Part shown: positions 53,029-61,620 of the stretch, in pieces
How positions within the stretch are numbered: the first letter of the stretch is position 1
Layout of the letters: the number at the start of each line of letters is the position of its first letter
NCBI GenBank assembly: GCA_964572825.1
Contig: CAZNGS010000013.1
Span: 1-64,000, forward strand
DNA: 64,000 nt
Origin: CAYVBE01 sp964572825
GTDB taxonomy: Bacteria; Planctomycetota; Brocadiia; SM23-32
Direction: 5' to 3'
Translations under genes and position numbers: made by a program
The notes under the pieces: generated by a model
Databases searched by the model: none
Told to the model about the DNA's origin: nothing
What the model saw: the letters and a program-made list of their open reading frames with translations, nothing else

Positions 53029-54402
53029 TCAGTTGTTGAGCGATTGAAGCGGAGCGGGTATTCTGCCGCCCCGGCGCACGAATTCTTTCGCGCCCTCGGC
53101 GCCCCGTACAGGCAGCACCACGCTCTGGCCGAACAGGCCCCCGAAGGCCACCTCGTCGCCGGCCTCCTTACCGGGCACGGGGATTACCCGCACCGACGTG
53201 GTCTTGCGGTTCACCACGCCGATGCTCATCTCGTCGGCGATAAGCGCCGCAATGGTGTCGGGCGACGTGGAGCCGGGCACGGCGATCATGTCCAACCCCA
53301 CCGAACAGACGCTGGTCATGGCCTCCAGCTTCTCCAGGCTCAGGTGACCGCGGGCGGCGGCGTCGCTGAGGGCGGCGTCTTCGCTGACCGGTATGAAGGC
53401 CCCGCTCAGGCCACCCACGGAGGACGAGGCGAAAAGGCCCCCTTTCTTCACCGCGTCGTTCAGCAGCGCCACCGCGGCGGTGGACCCCGGACTGCCGATC
53501 CGGGTAATGCCCATAGCCTGCAGTATCTCGCCCACGCTGTCGCCCACGCGCGGGGTGGGCGCCAGGGACAGGTCAACGATGCCGAACTCCACGCCCAGCC
53601 GGGCGGCCACCTCGCGGCCGATCAGTTCGCCCACACGGGTGACCCGGAAGGACGTCTTCTTGATCTCCTCCGCCATCTCGCCCAGGTCCGCGCCCTCGTC
53701 CCGGCTGACCAGCCGTTCCACGGCCCGTTTCACGACGCCCGGTCCGCTGACGCCGATGTTCACCACGCAGTCCGGCTCCCCGTAGCCCAGGTAGGCGCCT
53801 GACATGAAGGGATTGTCCTCCGGTATGTTGGCGAAGACCATCAGTTTGGCCGCGCCGAAGCCGCCCTCGCCAGCCGTGGCCTGCGCGGTCTGGATGATCT
53901 TCTCGGCCATCAGGTTCACGGCATCCATGTTGATGCCGGCGGCGGTGCTGGCCACGTTCGCGGATGCGCAGAGGCGTTCGGTCTCGCTCAGCACGCGCGG
54001 CATGGCCTCGATCAGGGCCGCGTCGGCCGGGGTTATGCCCTTGTGCACCAGCGCGGTGAAGCCGCCGGCCAGGTCCACGTCCACCTCCGCGGCGGCCGCG
54101 TTCAGTGCCCGGCCGATGCGCGTGAACGCCTCCGCCCCGCCGCCCGCGCCCAGCGCGCTGACCGGGCTGAAGGCCAGCCTCTTGTTGACCACGGGGATGC
54201 CGTACTTGTGCTCCACCTCGCGGCAGACCCGCACCAGGTTGCCCGCCCGGCTGCGTATCTTCTGGCTCGCCTTCCGGCACAGGCGGTCTACGTCCGGGTC
54301 CGCGCAATCCAGCAGGTTGATGCCCAGCGTGACGGTCCGCACGTCCAGGTTCTCCTCCTGGAACATGCGGAGCGTGGCCATGATGTCTTCAGTGCGCAGC
54401 AT
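53029..54402 (-). CDS. UPF0210 (DUF711, PFL-like) family protein
   Basis: The 457-residue protein is a member of the conserved UPF0210 family, shown by TLGINLLDCADPD, IPVVNKRLAFSPVSALG, GFTALVHKGITPADAALIEAMP, NPFMSGAYLGYGEPDCVVNIGVSGPGVV and GLDMIAVPGSTSPDTIAALIADE. The structure is related to glycyl-radical (PFL-like) barrels but the family has no known reaction. It lies 14 bp after the double-ACT gene, the usual pairing in many bacteria, which suggests ligand-controlled function. Confidence 0.92.
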   Translation of the reverse strand: MLRTEDIMATLRMFQEENLDVRTVTLGINLLDCADPDVDRLCRKASQKIRSRAGNLVRVCREVEHKYGIPVVNKRLAFSPVSALGAGGGAEAFTRIGRALNAAAAEVDVDLAGGFTALVHKGITPADAALIEAMPRVLSETERLCASANVASTAAGINMDAVNLMAEKIIQTAQATAGEGGFGAAKLMVFANIPEDNPFMSGAYLGYGEPDCVVNIGVSGPGVVKRAVERLVSRDEGADLGEMAEEIKKTSFRVTRVGELIGREVAARLGVEFGIVDLSLAPTPRVGDSVGEILQAMGITRIGSPGSTAAVALLNDAVKKGGLFASSSVGGLSGAFIPVSEDAALSDAAARGHLSLEKLEAMTSVCSVGLDMIAVPGSTSPDTIAALIADEMSIGVVNRKTTSVRVIPVPGKEAGDEVAFGGLFGQSVVLPVRGAEGAKEFVRRGGRIPAPLQSLNN

Positions 54403-54416
54403 GTTCGGGTCTCACC

Positions 54417-54980
54417 TCAGAGCTGCTGGCGAAACGCCACGTCGTTGGTGGCCAGAAAGACGTTCTCGTGCTGCAGGCTGGCCCTCATCTGCTCGTCGGG
54501 CCACAGGGACTCCACGTCCATCTGCAGCCGTTCCACCTCGAGGTCGGCGGGAACCTGAAGCTGCGCTATCAGCATGAACCCCGCCCCCTCACAGTGGGCG
54601 TAGAGGTCGTCGATGTTGATGTTCCGGCTGGCCAGGTAGCGGCAGATGCGGTGAATGATCCCCCGGCGGTCCGGTCCCGAAAGGGTAAGGATGAACCGCT
54701 CCCCGCCGGCCACCACGGGCGGTGGCTCCAGCACGGCCCGCTCCTTGACCGAGACCTCCAGCTCGCCGGGCGAGCCGCTCCCCCTCACCGCCCCGGCCAG
54801 CTGTCCCGCGTCCACGGATTCGTCGAAGTGCACCGTGATGATGATGGTGAAATACCCCCGCATGACCGTCTGGCTGATGGCGTCGATGTTGCCGCCCAGT
54901 TCCGCGACGGCGCCCGCCACGTCGGCCACGATGCCCACGCGGTCCAGGGACATTACGGTCAGGACGAAATCCCGGGGCAT
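54417..54980 (-). CDS. Tandem ACT-domain regulator paired with UPF0210
   Basis: The 187-residue protein has two ACT domains, FVLTVMSLDRVGIVADVAGAVAELGGNIDAIS (residues 5-36) and FILTLSGPDRRGIIHRICRYLASRNINIDDL (about 96-126). ACT domains bind amino acids or similar small ligands. It resembles UPF0237/glycine-cleavage-repressor-like proteins and precedes UPF0210 by 14 bp; a 17-bp gap separates it from gpsA. GGGAGGG precedes the ATG at 54980. The longer frame reaching into gpsA is a shadow. Confidence 0.9.
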   Translation of the reverse strand: MPRDFVLTVMSLDRVGIVADVAGAVAELGGNIDAISQTVMRGYFTIIITVHFDESVDAGQLAGAVRGSGSPGELEVSVKERAVLEPPPVVAGGERFILTLSGPDRRGIIHRICRYLASRNINIDDLYAHCEGAGFMLIAQLQVPADLEVERLQMDVESLWPDEQMRASLQHENVFLATNDVAFRQQL

Positions 54981-54997
54981 ATCACGTTCCCTCCCTG

Positions 54998-56023
54998 TCA
55001 GCCACGGTCCCTGTCGTGTTCGGGTTTCGGTTCCCTCTGCATCAACTTCATGCCCGCTTTCAGCGGGTCGAGTCCGTCGAAGAGCACCGCGTGGACCGCC
55101 CCCGTGATGGGCATGTCCACGCGGTGTCGGTCGGCCAGCGCGCAGGCCGAGCGGGTCGTCCTCACCCCCTCGGCCACCTGTTCCATGTCGGCCGTTATCT
55201 GCTCCAGTGTCTCTCCCTTTGCCAGTCGCATGCCCACCGTCCTGTTGCGGCCGAATGGGCTGATGCAGGTGGTGATCAGGTCGCCCAGGCCGGTCAGGCC
55301 GGCGAAGGTCTCCCTGCGGGCGCCCATGGCCACCCCCAGTCGCGTGATCTCCGCCAGGCCCCTGGTCAGCAGGGCGCTCTTGGCGTTGTCGCCGAACCCC
55401 AGTCCGTCGCACACGCCGGCGGCGATGGCGATCACGTTCTTCAGCGCCGCGCCCAGCTCCACTCCCACAACGTCCGTGTTCGTGTAGACGCGGAAGGTAG
55501 GGGCCATGAACAACTCCTGCACCGCCCGCGCCTCCCGTTCGCGCCGCGCGGTGGCCACGACAGTGGTGGGCATCCTCCGGGCCACCTCTTCCGCGTGGCT
55601 GGGCCCGTAGAGGCCGGCCAGCCGCAGGTCGTCGCCGCAGACGTCCGCGATGACCTGGCTGCCCGTCATGAGTGTGCCCTCCTCAATGCCCTTGGCCACG
55701 TTGACTGCCAGGTGTCCGCCCTGGAGTTGAGGCGCCAGACGCTCGCACACCGCGCGCAGGTAGATGGTGGGCGTGGCGGCCACCACCACGTCGCTGTCCG
55801 GGACGCATTCCGCCATCCGGGCGCTCATGGCCACGCCCTCGGGGATCTCGACGTCGGGCAGGTAGCGGGGATTCCGCCTGGTGCGCCGCATCTGTTCCAC
55901 GTATTCGGGCTTCACGCCCCAGATCGTGGGCCGATGGCCCTGGCTATGCAGCAGCAGGGCCAGTGCGGTTCCCCAACCGCCACAGCCCACGATCGCCACC
56001 TTCTGAGGGCCTGATCCCTCCAT
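54998..56023 (-). CDS. gpsA: Glycerol-3-phosphate dehydrogenase [NAD(P)+]
   Basis: The 341-residue enzyme reduces dihydroxyacetone phosphate to sn-glycerol 3-phosphate for phospholipids. It has the nucleotide motif VAIVGCGGWGTALALLL, NVAKGIEEGTLMTGSQV with the conserved Lys, GLYGPSHAEEVARRMPTTVV, ELGAALKNVIAIAAG with the catalytic lysine and GLGDLITTCISPFGRNR. A TATAAT promoter lies about 65 bp upstream. It heads the run gpsA, ACT, UPF0210. Confidence 0.96.
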   Translation of the reverse strand: MEGSGPQKVAIVGCGGWGTALALLLHSQGHRPTIWGVKPEYVEQMRRTRRNPRYLPDVEIPEGVAMSARMAECVPDSDVVVAATPTIYLRAVCERLAPQLQGGHLAVNVAKGIEEGTLMTGSQVIADVCGDDLRLAGLYGPSHAEEVARRMPTTVVATARREREARAVQELFMAPTFRVYTNTDVVGVELGAALKNVIAIAAGVCDGLGFGDNAKSALLTRGLAEITRLGVAMGARRETFAGLTGLGDLITTCISPFGRNRTVGMRLAKGETLEQITADMEQVAEGVRTTRSACALADRHRVDMPITGAVHAVLFDGLDPLKAGMKLMQREPKPEHDRDRG

Positions 56024-56086
56024 GGAGCCTCGGTCCTATCGGGGGAGTGTGGGTGAGGTATCGAGTCGTTGCGCGAGCCGGACATC

Positions 56087-56114
56087 ATTATATGAGGTCG
56101 CCGCGCGAACGCAA
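56087..56114 (-). promoter_or_regulatory. Promoter of gpsA
   Basis: On the minus strand a perfect TATAAT (56087-56092) is preceded by TTGCGT (56109-56114) with a 16-bp spacer. Confidence 0.55.
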
Positions 56115-56206
56115 CCGGGGGCCGTGGGCGAGATAGACCGGGGTGCCCCCGCCCGGCTGCGTCCACGGCTTCAACCGCCGGCAGCCTTTCAGAGATAGCT
56201 CCGGCG

Positions 56207-56245
56207 CCTGCCCGTTTTGGGTAGCTGAGGCGTCCTCGCCTCGGC
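56207..56245 (+). repeat. REP-like palindromic element, family B
   Basis: CCTGCCCGTTTTG is followed directly by GGTAGCTGAGGCG-TCCT-CGCCTCGGC; the core (56224-56245) forms a stem of nine pairs with one G-T. It matches the element at 44786-44845 apart from the insertion there. Confidence 0.75.
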
Positions 56246-56492
56246 TTTCGGGCATGATCCTCCGCGTCGAGCCGCGCCGGTTCGGCTCTGTGAGAGCCGG
56301 ACATATCCGCCCGGGGCGCAGCGGTAGATTGTGTCCGTCTCACGACCTGCCCGGGCCGCACGCACGAACCGGGACGCCTGGCGCAGCCGCCCCAGCGGGG
56401 GTGCAAGGGATCTCAGCAGTGCCGCATCGCTGCGCCGAGAGCCAGGGACCGTAACGTCAAAAGTCAAGCTGACAGACAGATACCACAGACCA

Positions 56493-58481
56493 CTACTTAT
56501 CGTCTCCGTTCCGGGCGGTTTGCGAAGGCTGGGTGTGTTTCTCGACCAGGTCGTGCAGCTTATCCAGCCAGGTTTTCTTTTCCGCCTGCACGGGCCGACG
56601 CCCTTTGTTCTCCTTACGCCGTTGCTGCGCCACCGGCTTCAGCTCCATCTGGTCCGCCTTCCGCTGGATGAGCCAGCGCTCAAACACGCCGATGCCCATG
56701 CTGCACGCCAGGTAGAGGCACAGGCCGCTGGCGCGGCTGTAGAGGAAAACGGCGATCATGACCGGCATTATCCACTTGAATAACTTCTGCTGTTGCTGGG
56801 CCTGGCCGGAGGCACCCGTTGACATAAAGTGCTGGTTCAAGAACATGGCCCCCGCCATGATAATGGGCAGCAGGTTGAACTGATCGCCTATTATGGGCAG
56901 GGAGAAGGGCAGGTGGAACAGGGTGTCCGGTCGGCTCAGGTCGCCCACCCACAGGAAGCCGGCGTGGCGCAGCTCAATGGCGGCACGGAGCGCGCCGAAA
57001 AGTGAGATGAACACCGGTATCTGCAGCAGCATGGGCCCGCAGCCGCTCAGAGGGGAGACGCCGTACTTTTTCCACAGCTTCATCTGTTCCTTGGCCAGCT
57101 TCTCCTTGTCGTCGGCGTGCTTGCGCTGCAGCTCGGCGATCTCCGGCTGAAGCTTTTGCATCCTGGCCATGCTCATCTGGCTTTTGCGCGTGAGCGGATG
57201 CAAAATAAGCCGCACGACGGCCGTCAGCAGGATGATCGCCACGCCGTAGTTGGGGATCACGGCATGGAAGAATTTCAGCAGCCCTATCGCCAGCCGACTG
57301 AGGGCGGCGAAAAGACCCAGGTCGATCAACCGGGGCAGACCCACATTGTAACTCTCCAGAAGCTCCCGCTCCTTCGGGCAGGCGATGATCTGGTAGGACC
57401 TCTGCCGCTTCTGCCCCGGCTGGAGGCTGATCGGTTCGGTGTGCACCACCACGGTGGCGTTGCGGGCCAGTTCCCAACGGTTCTGCTCGCGCCGGAGGCT
57501 GGGGTTGTGGCCCCATCGTTCCCCCCGGGCGTTGATGATGTCGTCCTCGGTCACCGCCAGTGACTCCACCGCGCGGGCCCAGGAGGTGTCCTCCAGCTTC
57601 ATCACGGCGGCGAAGTAATGGTTGGTCACGCCCGCCCATACGATCTGGGTTGACTTGTTGGGGTCCGGGTCGGTCTTGCCGAGTTTGGCGGCGCGACGTG
57701 CGGCTACGTCGTATTTGTCGGGGCCTTTCTGTATGCCCACCCGGGTGCCCAGGTAGTCCGTCCTCAGGGTCTCACGCTCTATGCCGGCGGGGCCGCGCAG
57801 GACGCACGCCACCGTCACCGGATGCCGGGATTCGTTGCGCATCTCCAGCGTCACCCCCAGGTGGTATATCTCGGGCGCGGTGACCGTTTCGCGCACGGGC
57901 GCGGCGACCGTTTTGCGCAGCGTGAGGCGGGTGCCGTGGGGGCCGTTCACGGGGGCTTCGAAAACCAGGGGCCCCGCCCGCTCCTGGACGCGGTAAACGA
58001 GCTCCGCCATCGGGATCGCGCTCTCCCAGCGCGTGCCGTCCTGTTCCCCGGAGAGGATCAGCTCCTCCACCACGTCGCTGTAATAGCCCTTCTGGAACTC
58101 GTTGAGCAGCGTCAGCCGGGGGCGCTCGTCCGTGTCGGGAAGTCGGTAGGGAGCCCTGTACTTTTCGTCCAGCAGTTGCAGACTGCGCAGACCGGCGCCG
58201 ACGTTGGTCCAGTCGGTGACCAGGTGTTCGCCGGCCAGCTCCAGATGGGGTATCGGGTCCACCTCGTCCCGCGCAGGCGGTGCGGGCGGCTCCGGTTCGG
58301 CGGCCGGCGGCGGCTCCTCATCTTCCGGCGCGGCGGCGACGGCTTCCTCCCGTTCGCCGCGGGGCGGCCGGGGCGCAGGGGCCTGCCGCTGGTCGCCGAA
58401 CAGGAAATAGCTCCCCACCCACCAGAGCACGAGGAACACCGCGCAGACCAGCAGGAATTGCATGAACGTTTTCGTGTCCAT
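56493..58481 (-). CDS. yidC: Membrane protein insertase YidC
   Basis: The 662-residue protein inserts membrane proteins with or without SecYEG. It has an N-terminal transmembrane helix (FLLVCAVFLVLWWVGSYFLF), a Pro/Glu-rich linker, a large periplasmic beta-domain (about 80-400) and the C-terminal 60-kDa inner membrane core with YGVAIILLTAVVRLILHPLT, the cytoplasmic QKLQPEIAELQRKHADDKEK loop and SPLSGCGPMLLQIPVFISLF. The long periplasmic domain is the diderm form. It is the last gene of the minus-strand block, 52 bp after the phosphoesterase. rnpA and rpmH, often adjacent, are not here. Confidence 0.96.
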   Translation of the reverse strand: MDTKTFMQFLLVCAVFLVLWWVGSYFLFGDQRQAPAPRPPRGEREEAVAAAPEDEEPPPAAEPEPPAPPARDEVDPIPHLELAGEHLVTDWTNVGAGLRSLQLLDEKYRAPYRLPDTDERPRLTLLNEFQKGYYSDVVEELILSGEQDGTRWESAIPMAELVYRVQERAGPLVFEAPVNGPHGTRLTLRKTVAAPVRETVTAPEIYHLGVTLEMRNESRHPVTVACVLRGPAGIERETLRTDYLGTRVGIQKGPDKYDVAARRAAKLGKTDPDPNKSTQIVWAGVTNHYFAAVMKLEDTSWARAVESLAVTEDDIINARGERWGHNPSLRREQNRWELARNATVVVHTEPISLQPGQKRQRSYQIIACPKERELLESYNVGLPRLIDLGLFAALSRLAIGLLKFFHAVIPNYGVAIILLTAVVRLILHPLTRKSQMSMARMQKLQPEIAELQRKHADDKEKLAKEQMKLWKKYGVSPLSGCGPMLLQIPVFISLFGALRAAIELRHAGFLWVGDLSRPDTLFHLPFSLPIIGDQFNLLPIIMAGAMFLNQHFMSTGASGQAQQQQKLFKWIMPVMIAVFLYSRASGLCLYLACSMGIGVFERWLIQRKADQMELKPVAQQRRKENKGRRPVQAEKKTWLDKLHDLVEKHTQPSQTARNGDDK

Positions 58482-58533
58482 CGATATAAATCAAGCAAAA
58501 GGAAGGGCAAGGTAATGCCGCACGGCCCCGCGC

Positions 58534-59286
58534 CTATCGACCCTCCAGGAGGCGATCGGCAAGGAAAGCATCCAGCTCCGGCACCGCACGGATCTTCTCG
58601 GCCGTGGCCCCCACGTCGTAGCGCACCTTGCGAAAGGTCACCCGCTGCCCGTCGAAAAGCACGTAGCAGGAACGACCGTCCCCGTCGCGCGCCTGGCCCA
58701 CGCTGCCCACGTTCACCAGCGTCTTGTCCTTGACCAGCCGATAGCGGTGATTAACCTCGCGGGGAGACAGATACACCATATCCGGAGTCCAGACGCCGGG
58801 CATGTGCGAATGGCCACAGAAACACACGCGCTCGATGCGGTTGAAGATGTCTCGCAGCTTGTTGGGCCGCTCAATGTCGCGGGGATAGAGGTATTCGGTT
58901 ATGGGCTCCCTCGGGGTTCCGTGCACGAAAAGGGCACCTCTTTCGGTATGGGTTTCGGGCAGGCCGCCCATGAAGTTCCAGCGGCGCAGGTTGGCCTCCC
59001 TGTCCTCCCCGAGGGGATTGAGCTGCGCGCGGGTCCAGGCCAGCGAGGTTTTCGCGCGCTTGTTGAAATCCGCCCCGTCGAACTCGGACATCAGTGCCTG
59101 CTCGTGATTGCCCCGCAGGGTCACGTCAAACTCCATGGCGAGATCAATGCACTCCCGCGGATTCGGTCCATAGCCGATCACGTCTCCCAGACAAATGATG
59201 CGCGAGGCGCCCTGCTGCTCAATGTCCTCCAGCACGGCCCGCAGTGCTTCCAGGTTGGCGTGGATATCTGAGATTATGGCGTTCAC
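58534..59286 (-). CDS. Metallophosphoesterase (YfcE/MJ0936-like)
   Basis: The 250-residue calcineurin-like phosphoesterase has the metal motifs IISDIHANLEAL (D-x-H), CLGDVIGYGPNP (G-D), LRGNHEQAL (G-N-H-E), VHGTPREP and CGHSHMPG (G-H-x-H). Members act as phosphodiesterases or phosphatases of unknown physiological substrate. It starts with GTG at 59286 overlapping the stop of the Trm112-like gene (GTGA), which decides against the longer frame. Confidence 0.92.
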   Translation of the reverse strand: MNAIISDIHANLEALRAVLEDIEQQGASRIICLGDVIGYGPNPRECIDLAMEFDVTLRGNHEQALMSEFDGADFNKRAKTSLAWTRAQLNPLGEDREANLRRWNFMGGLPETHTERGALFVHGTPREPITEYLYPRDIERPNKLRDIFNRIERVCFCGHSHMPGVWTPDMVYLSPREVNHRYRLVKDKTLVNVGSVGQARDGDGRSCYVLFDGQRVTFRKVRYDVGATAEKIRAVPELDAFLADRLLEGR

Positions 59287-59510
59287 TGGCGGGCGTTCTC
59301 TTGCGGGACTTCGGCCGGAGGTATGGCTTCCTCCAGAAGCATCACAGGTATGCCGTCGCGGACGGGATAGCCTCGGCCGCATCCCCTGCATACGAGCAGA
59401 TCGTCCCGTGCATCCACCTTCTCGTGGCAGGCAGGACAGACCAGGATCGACAACAACCTCTCGTCCGGGCCGCTGTCCTCCGAGCCTTGGTGTGATTCTC
59501 GATCAGCCAT
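59283..59510 (-). CDS. Trm112-like zinc-ribbon protein (PF03966)
   Basis: The 75-residue protein has the zinc ribbon C25-P-A-C28 and C41-R-G-C44, followed by GYPVRDGIPVMLLEEA, the signature of bacterial Trm112/UPF0434 proteins. In eukaryotes Trm112 activates methyltransferases; the bacterial role is not settled. A hydrophilic N-terminal tail of about 20 residues is extra. It overlaps the phosphoesterase gene. Confidence 0.9.
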   Translation of the reverse strand: MADRESHQGSEDSGPDERLLSILVCPACHEKVDARDDLLVCRGCGRGYPVRDGIPVMLLEEAIPPAEVPQENARQ

Positions 59511-59549
59511 TTGTCAGTCCAACAATGCTAACAGAAAGGTGCCAGACCT

Positions 59550-60332
59550 TCAAACGCGCGGTTGTTCGGCGGGGTCCTCCTGGCGGAGCCTGATGCGGAT
59601 GCTCCGGGCCCTGGAGTCCGCCTGCTCCAGATGGATTCTCCCCCGGCGGACCAGTTCCAGTAGAGCCAGGAAGATGCCGACGATCCGCTCTCGCGTGCTC
59701 TCGTCCCTGAACAGGTCGAGGAAGCCCAGCTCTCCGCCCCGGGCGCGCAACTGCCGCACGACCTCGGCCACGTAGGTACTGACGGGGAGGTCGCTTCGGA
59801 TGACCCTCGGTGAGCTCTTGAGCCGAGTCTGCTGGACGACCTCTGCGAATGCCGCCATCAGGTCCCAGACCTGCAGCTCCTCCAGCAGCGCGTCCGGGCC
59901 GGGCTCCTCGCTTTCGGCGGTGGGCGGACGCGGCCGTGCGAATCTGACCATCCGCGCGCGGGCCCGTTCCTCCAGGTCTTCGGCGGCCTCCTTAAACTCC
60001 TTGTACTGCAGCAGCCGCCGCACCAGCTCCACCCCGGGGTCCTCCTCGTCCTCGCCGTCCGCCTCCGCCGGAGGCAGGAGGGTGCGGCTTTTGATTTCCA
60101 TCAACGTGGCCGCCACAACCAGGAAGTCGGCCGCCACGTTCACGTCGAAGAACTCCATGGCCCGGATCGCGCCCAGATACCGGTCCGTTATGTGCGACAC
60201 CCGCACCTCGAAGATGTCCACCTCCTCCTGCTTGATCAGGTGCAGCAGCAGGTCGAGAGGCCCGCTGAAGACGTCCAATTCCGCACGGAATTGTTCCAGC
60301 GAAACACTTTGGTCTGGTTGAACCTCTTCCAT
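59550..60332 (-). CDS. scpA: Segregation and condensation protein A
   Basis: The 260-residue kleisin bridges SMC heads in the bacterial condensin. It has the N-terminal FSGPLDLLLHLIKQEEVDIFEVRVSHITDRYL and DFLVVAATLMEIKSRTLLP, both diagnostic, an acidic linker (about 95-115) and a C-terminal winged helix (ERIVGIFLALLELVRRGRI). scpB, commonly next door, is not in the window. It is 21 bp downstream of the M50 protease gene; ScpA next to a site-2 protease is a common arrangement. Confidence 0.95.
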   Translation of the reverse strand: MEEVQPDQSVSLEQFRAELDVFSGPLDLLLHLIKQEEVDIFEVRVSHITDRYLGAIRAMEFFDVNVAADFLVVAATLMEIKSRTLLPPAEADGEDEEDPGVELVRRLLQYKEFKEAAEDLEERARARMVRFARPRPPTAESEEPGPDALLEELQVWDLMAAFAEVVQQTRLKSSPRVIRSDLPVSTYVAEVVRQLRARGGELGFLDLFRDESTRERIVGIFLALLELVRRGRIHLEQADSRARSIRIRLRQEDPAEQPRV

Positions 60333-60353
60333 GTGTGCCCGGTATTGGAGGAT

Positions 60354-61028
60354 TCAGCGGAGATTGAAAGCGCGGCCGATGATACTCCACAGGGGAGTGC
60401 CGGCTATAAAAGCGGCCAGCCGCCACCCCGGCAGAAGCAGGTAACCCAAGACGTCCACCCCCACCAGGTGGGGCAGGAATATGAGCCCCAGCAGCACGGC
60501 CATCCCGTAGCGCTGGTTGAACCCGTGGTAGCGGACCTGGGCCTCGTAGGGCAGGTGGTAGCGCAGTATCTCGTGGCCGTCCAGCACACCCAGCGGGATG
60601 AGGTTGAAGATGGCCAGCGAGAAGTTTATCAGCGCGCACAGCGCCAGGAAGCCCACCAGCGGGTTGCCGTCCGCGATCCCGGCAGGCCCGAACGTCAGCA
60701 CGGCACGCAGGATCAGGCTCCAGGCGATTCCCTGCGTGACGTTGGAGATGGGGCCACAGGCGGTCGAGATCATGAAGTGCCGGGCAGGATCGCGCATGTT
60801 GTAGGGGTTGACCTCCACCGGCTTCGCCCAGCCGATGGGGCCGAACAGAATCATCAGCGTCCCGATCGGGTCCAGGTGCGGCAGCGGGTTCAGCGTCACG
60901 CGCCCCTGCATCTTGGGCGTGGGATCGCCGAACCTGTAAGCGCTGTAGGCGTGGGCGAACTCGTGCACCACCAGCGCCGGCAGGAGCGCCAGGAACTTCA
61001 CAACAATGAACACCGGGTCAAAAGACAT
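60354..61028 (-). CDS. Site-2 protease family (M50) membrane metalloprotease
   Basis: The 224-residue multi-pass protein has the zinc motif H22-E23-F-A-H26 inside the first membrane segment (LPALVVHEFAHAYSAYRFGD) and LIPLGVLDGHEIL, which carries the second-site Asp of the N-P-L-D-G type motif. The W-A-K-P-V-(E)-V-N-P segment is diagnostic of the small M50 subgroup next to scpA. The ATG at 61028 is chosen from the hydrophobic N-terminus; the ribosome site is weak. It is 16 bp after gmhA. Confidence 0.92.
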   Translation of the reverse strand: MSFDPVFIVVKFLALLPALVVHEFAHAYSAYRFGDPTPKMQGRVTLNPLPHLDPIGTLMILFGPIGWAKPVEVNPYNMRDPARHFMISTACGPISNVTQGIAWSLILRAVLTFGPAGIADGNPLVGFLALCALINFSLAIFNLIPLGVLDGHEILRYHLPYEAQVRYHGFNQRYGMAVLLGLIFLPHLVGVDVLGYLLLPGWRLAAFIAGTPLWSIIGRAFNLR

Positions 61029-61044
61029 GCGTGTCTCGCAATCC

Positions 61045-61620
61045 TCAGCCGCCCGAACCAAACATCTCCTCTTCGATGAGCCGACACAGGATGTGGATGA
61101 TCGTCCCGTGCGCCTCCTGGATGCGCGGCGTCTCGTGGGCGGGCACCACCGCGCACAGGTCGCAGAGCTCTGCCAGCCCTCCGCCGTCCCCGCCCGTCAG
61201 CCCGATCGTGAGGGCGCCGCGGCGTCGGGCCTGTTCGATGCCCGCCAGGACGTTGGGGGAGTTGCCGCTCGTCGATATGCCGATGACCGCGTCGCCGTCG
61301 CGCACGTGCGCCGCCACCTGCCTGGCGAACACCTGGTCCACCCCGTAGTCGTTGGCCACGGCGGTGAGGATGCTCGTGTCCGTGGACAGCGCGTGGCAGG
61401 GCAGCGCGTCCCGCTCCATCAGGAACCTGCCCACCAGCTCGCCGGCCAGGTGCTGGGCGTCGGCCGCGCTGCCTCCGTTTCCCATCACGTAGATCGTGCC
61501 GCCGTCCTTGAGGATGCCGGCCATACGATCGCCCATCTCCTCCAGCAGGCCCGCCTGCTCCAGCAGCTTCTCATGCACGCGGATGGTCTGCCGGAGTATT
61601 CTCTCAATCTCTGTCGCCAT
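61045..61620 (-). CDS. gmhA: Sedoheptulose 7-phosphate isomerase (phosphoheptose isomerase)
   Basis: The 191-residue SIS-domain enzyme makes D-glycero-D-manno-heptose 7-phosphate, the first step to ADP-heptose for LPS core. It has YVMGNGGSAADAQHLAGELVGRF, DYGVDQVFARQV and GISTSGNSPNVL, with a C-terminal His-rich helix (AHGTIIHILCRLIEEEM). Its 5' end overlaps hldE by 17 bp, so both are translated together. gmhB, needed between the two HldE steps, is not adjacent. Confidence 0.95.
   Translation of the reverse strand: MATEIERILRQTIRVHEKLLEQAGLLEEMGDRMAGILKDGGTIYVMGNGGSAADAQHLAGELVGRFLMERDALPCHALSTDTSILTAVANDYGVDQVFARQVAAHVRDGDAVIGISTSGNSPNVLAGIEQARRRGALTIGLTGGDGGGLAELCDLCAVVPAHETPRIQEAHGTIIHILCRLIEEEMFGSGG

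Larger units (their letters stand above)
56024..56492. other. Non-coding gap with promoter and REP-like repeat
   Basis: This 469-bp region separates yidC (3' end) from gpsA (5' end). It contains the gpsA promoter and the family B palindrome. No credible gene is seen on either strand. Confidence 0.5.
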
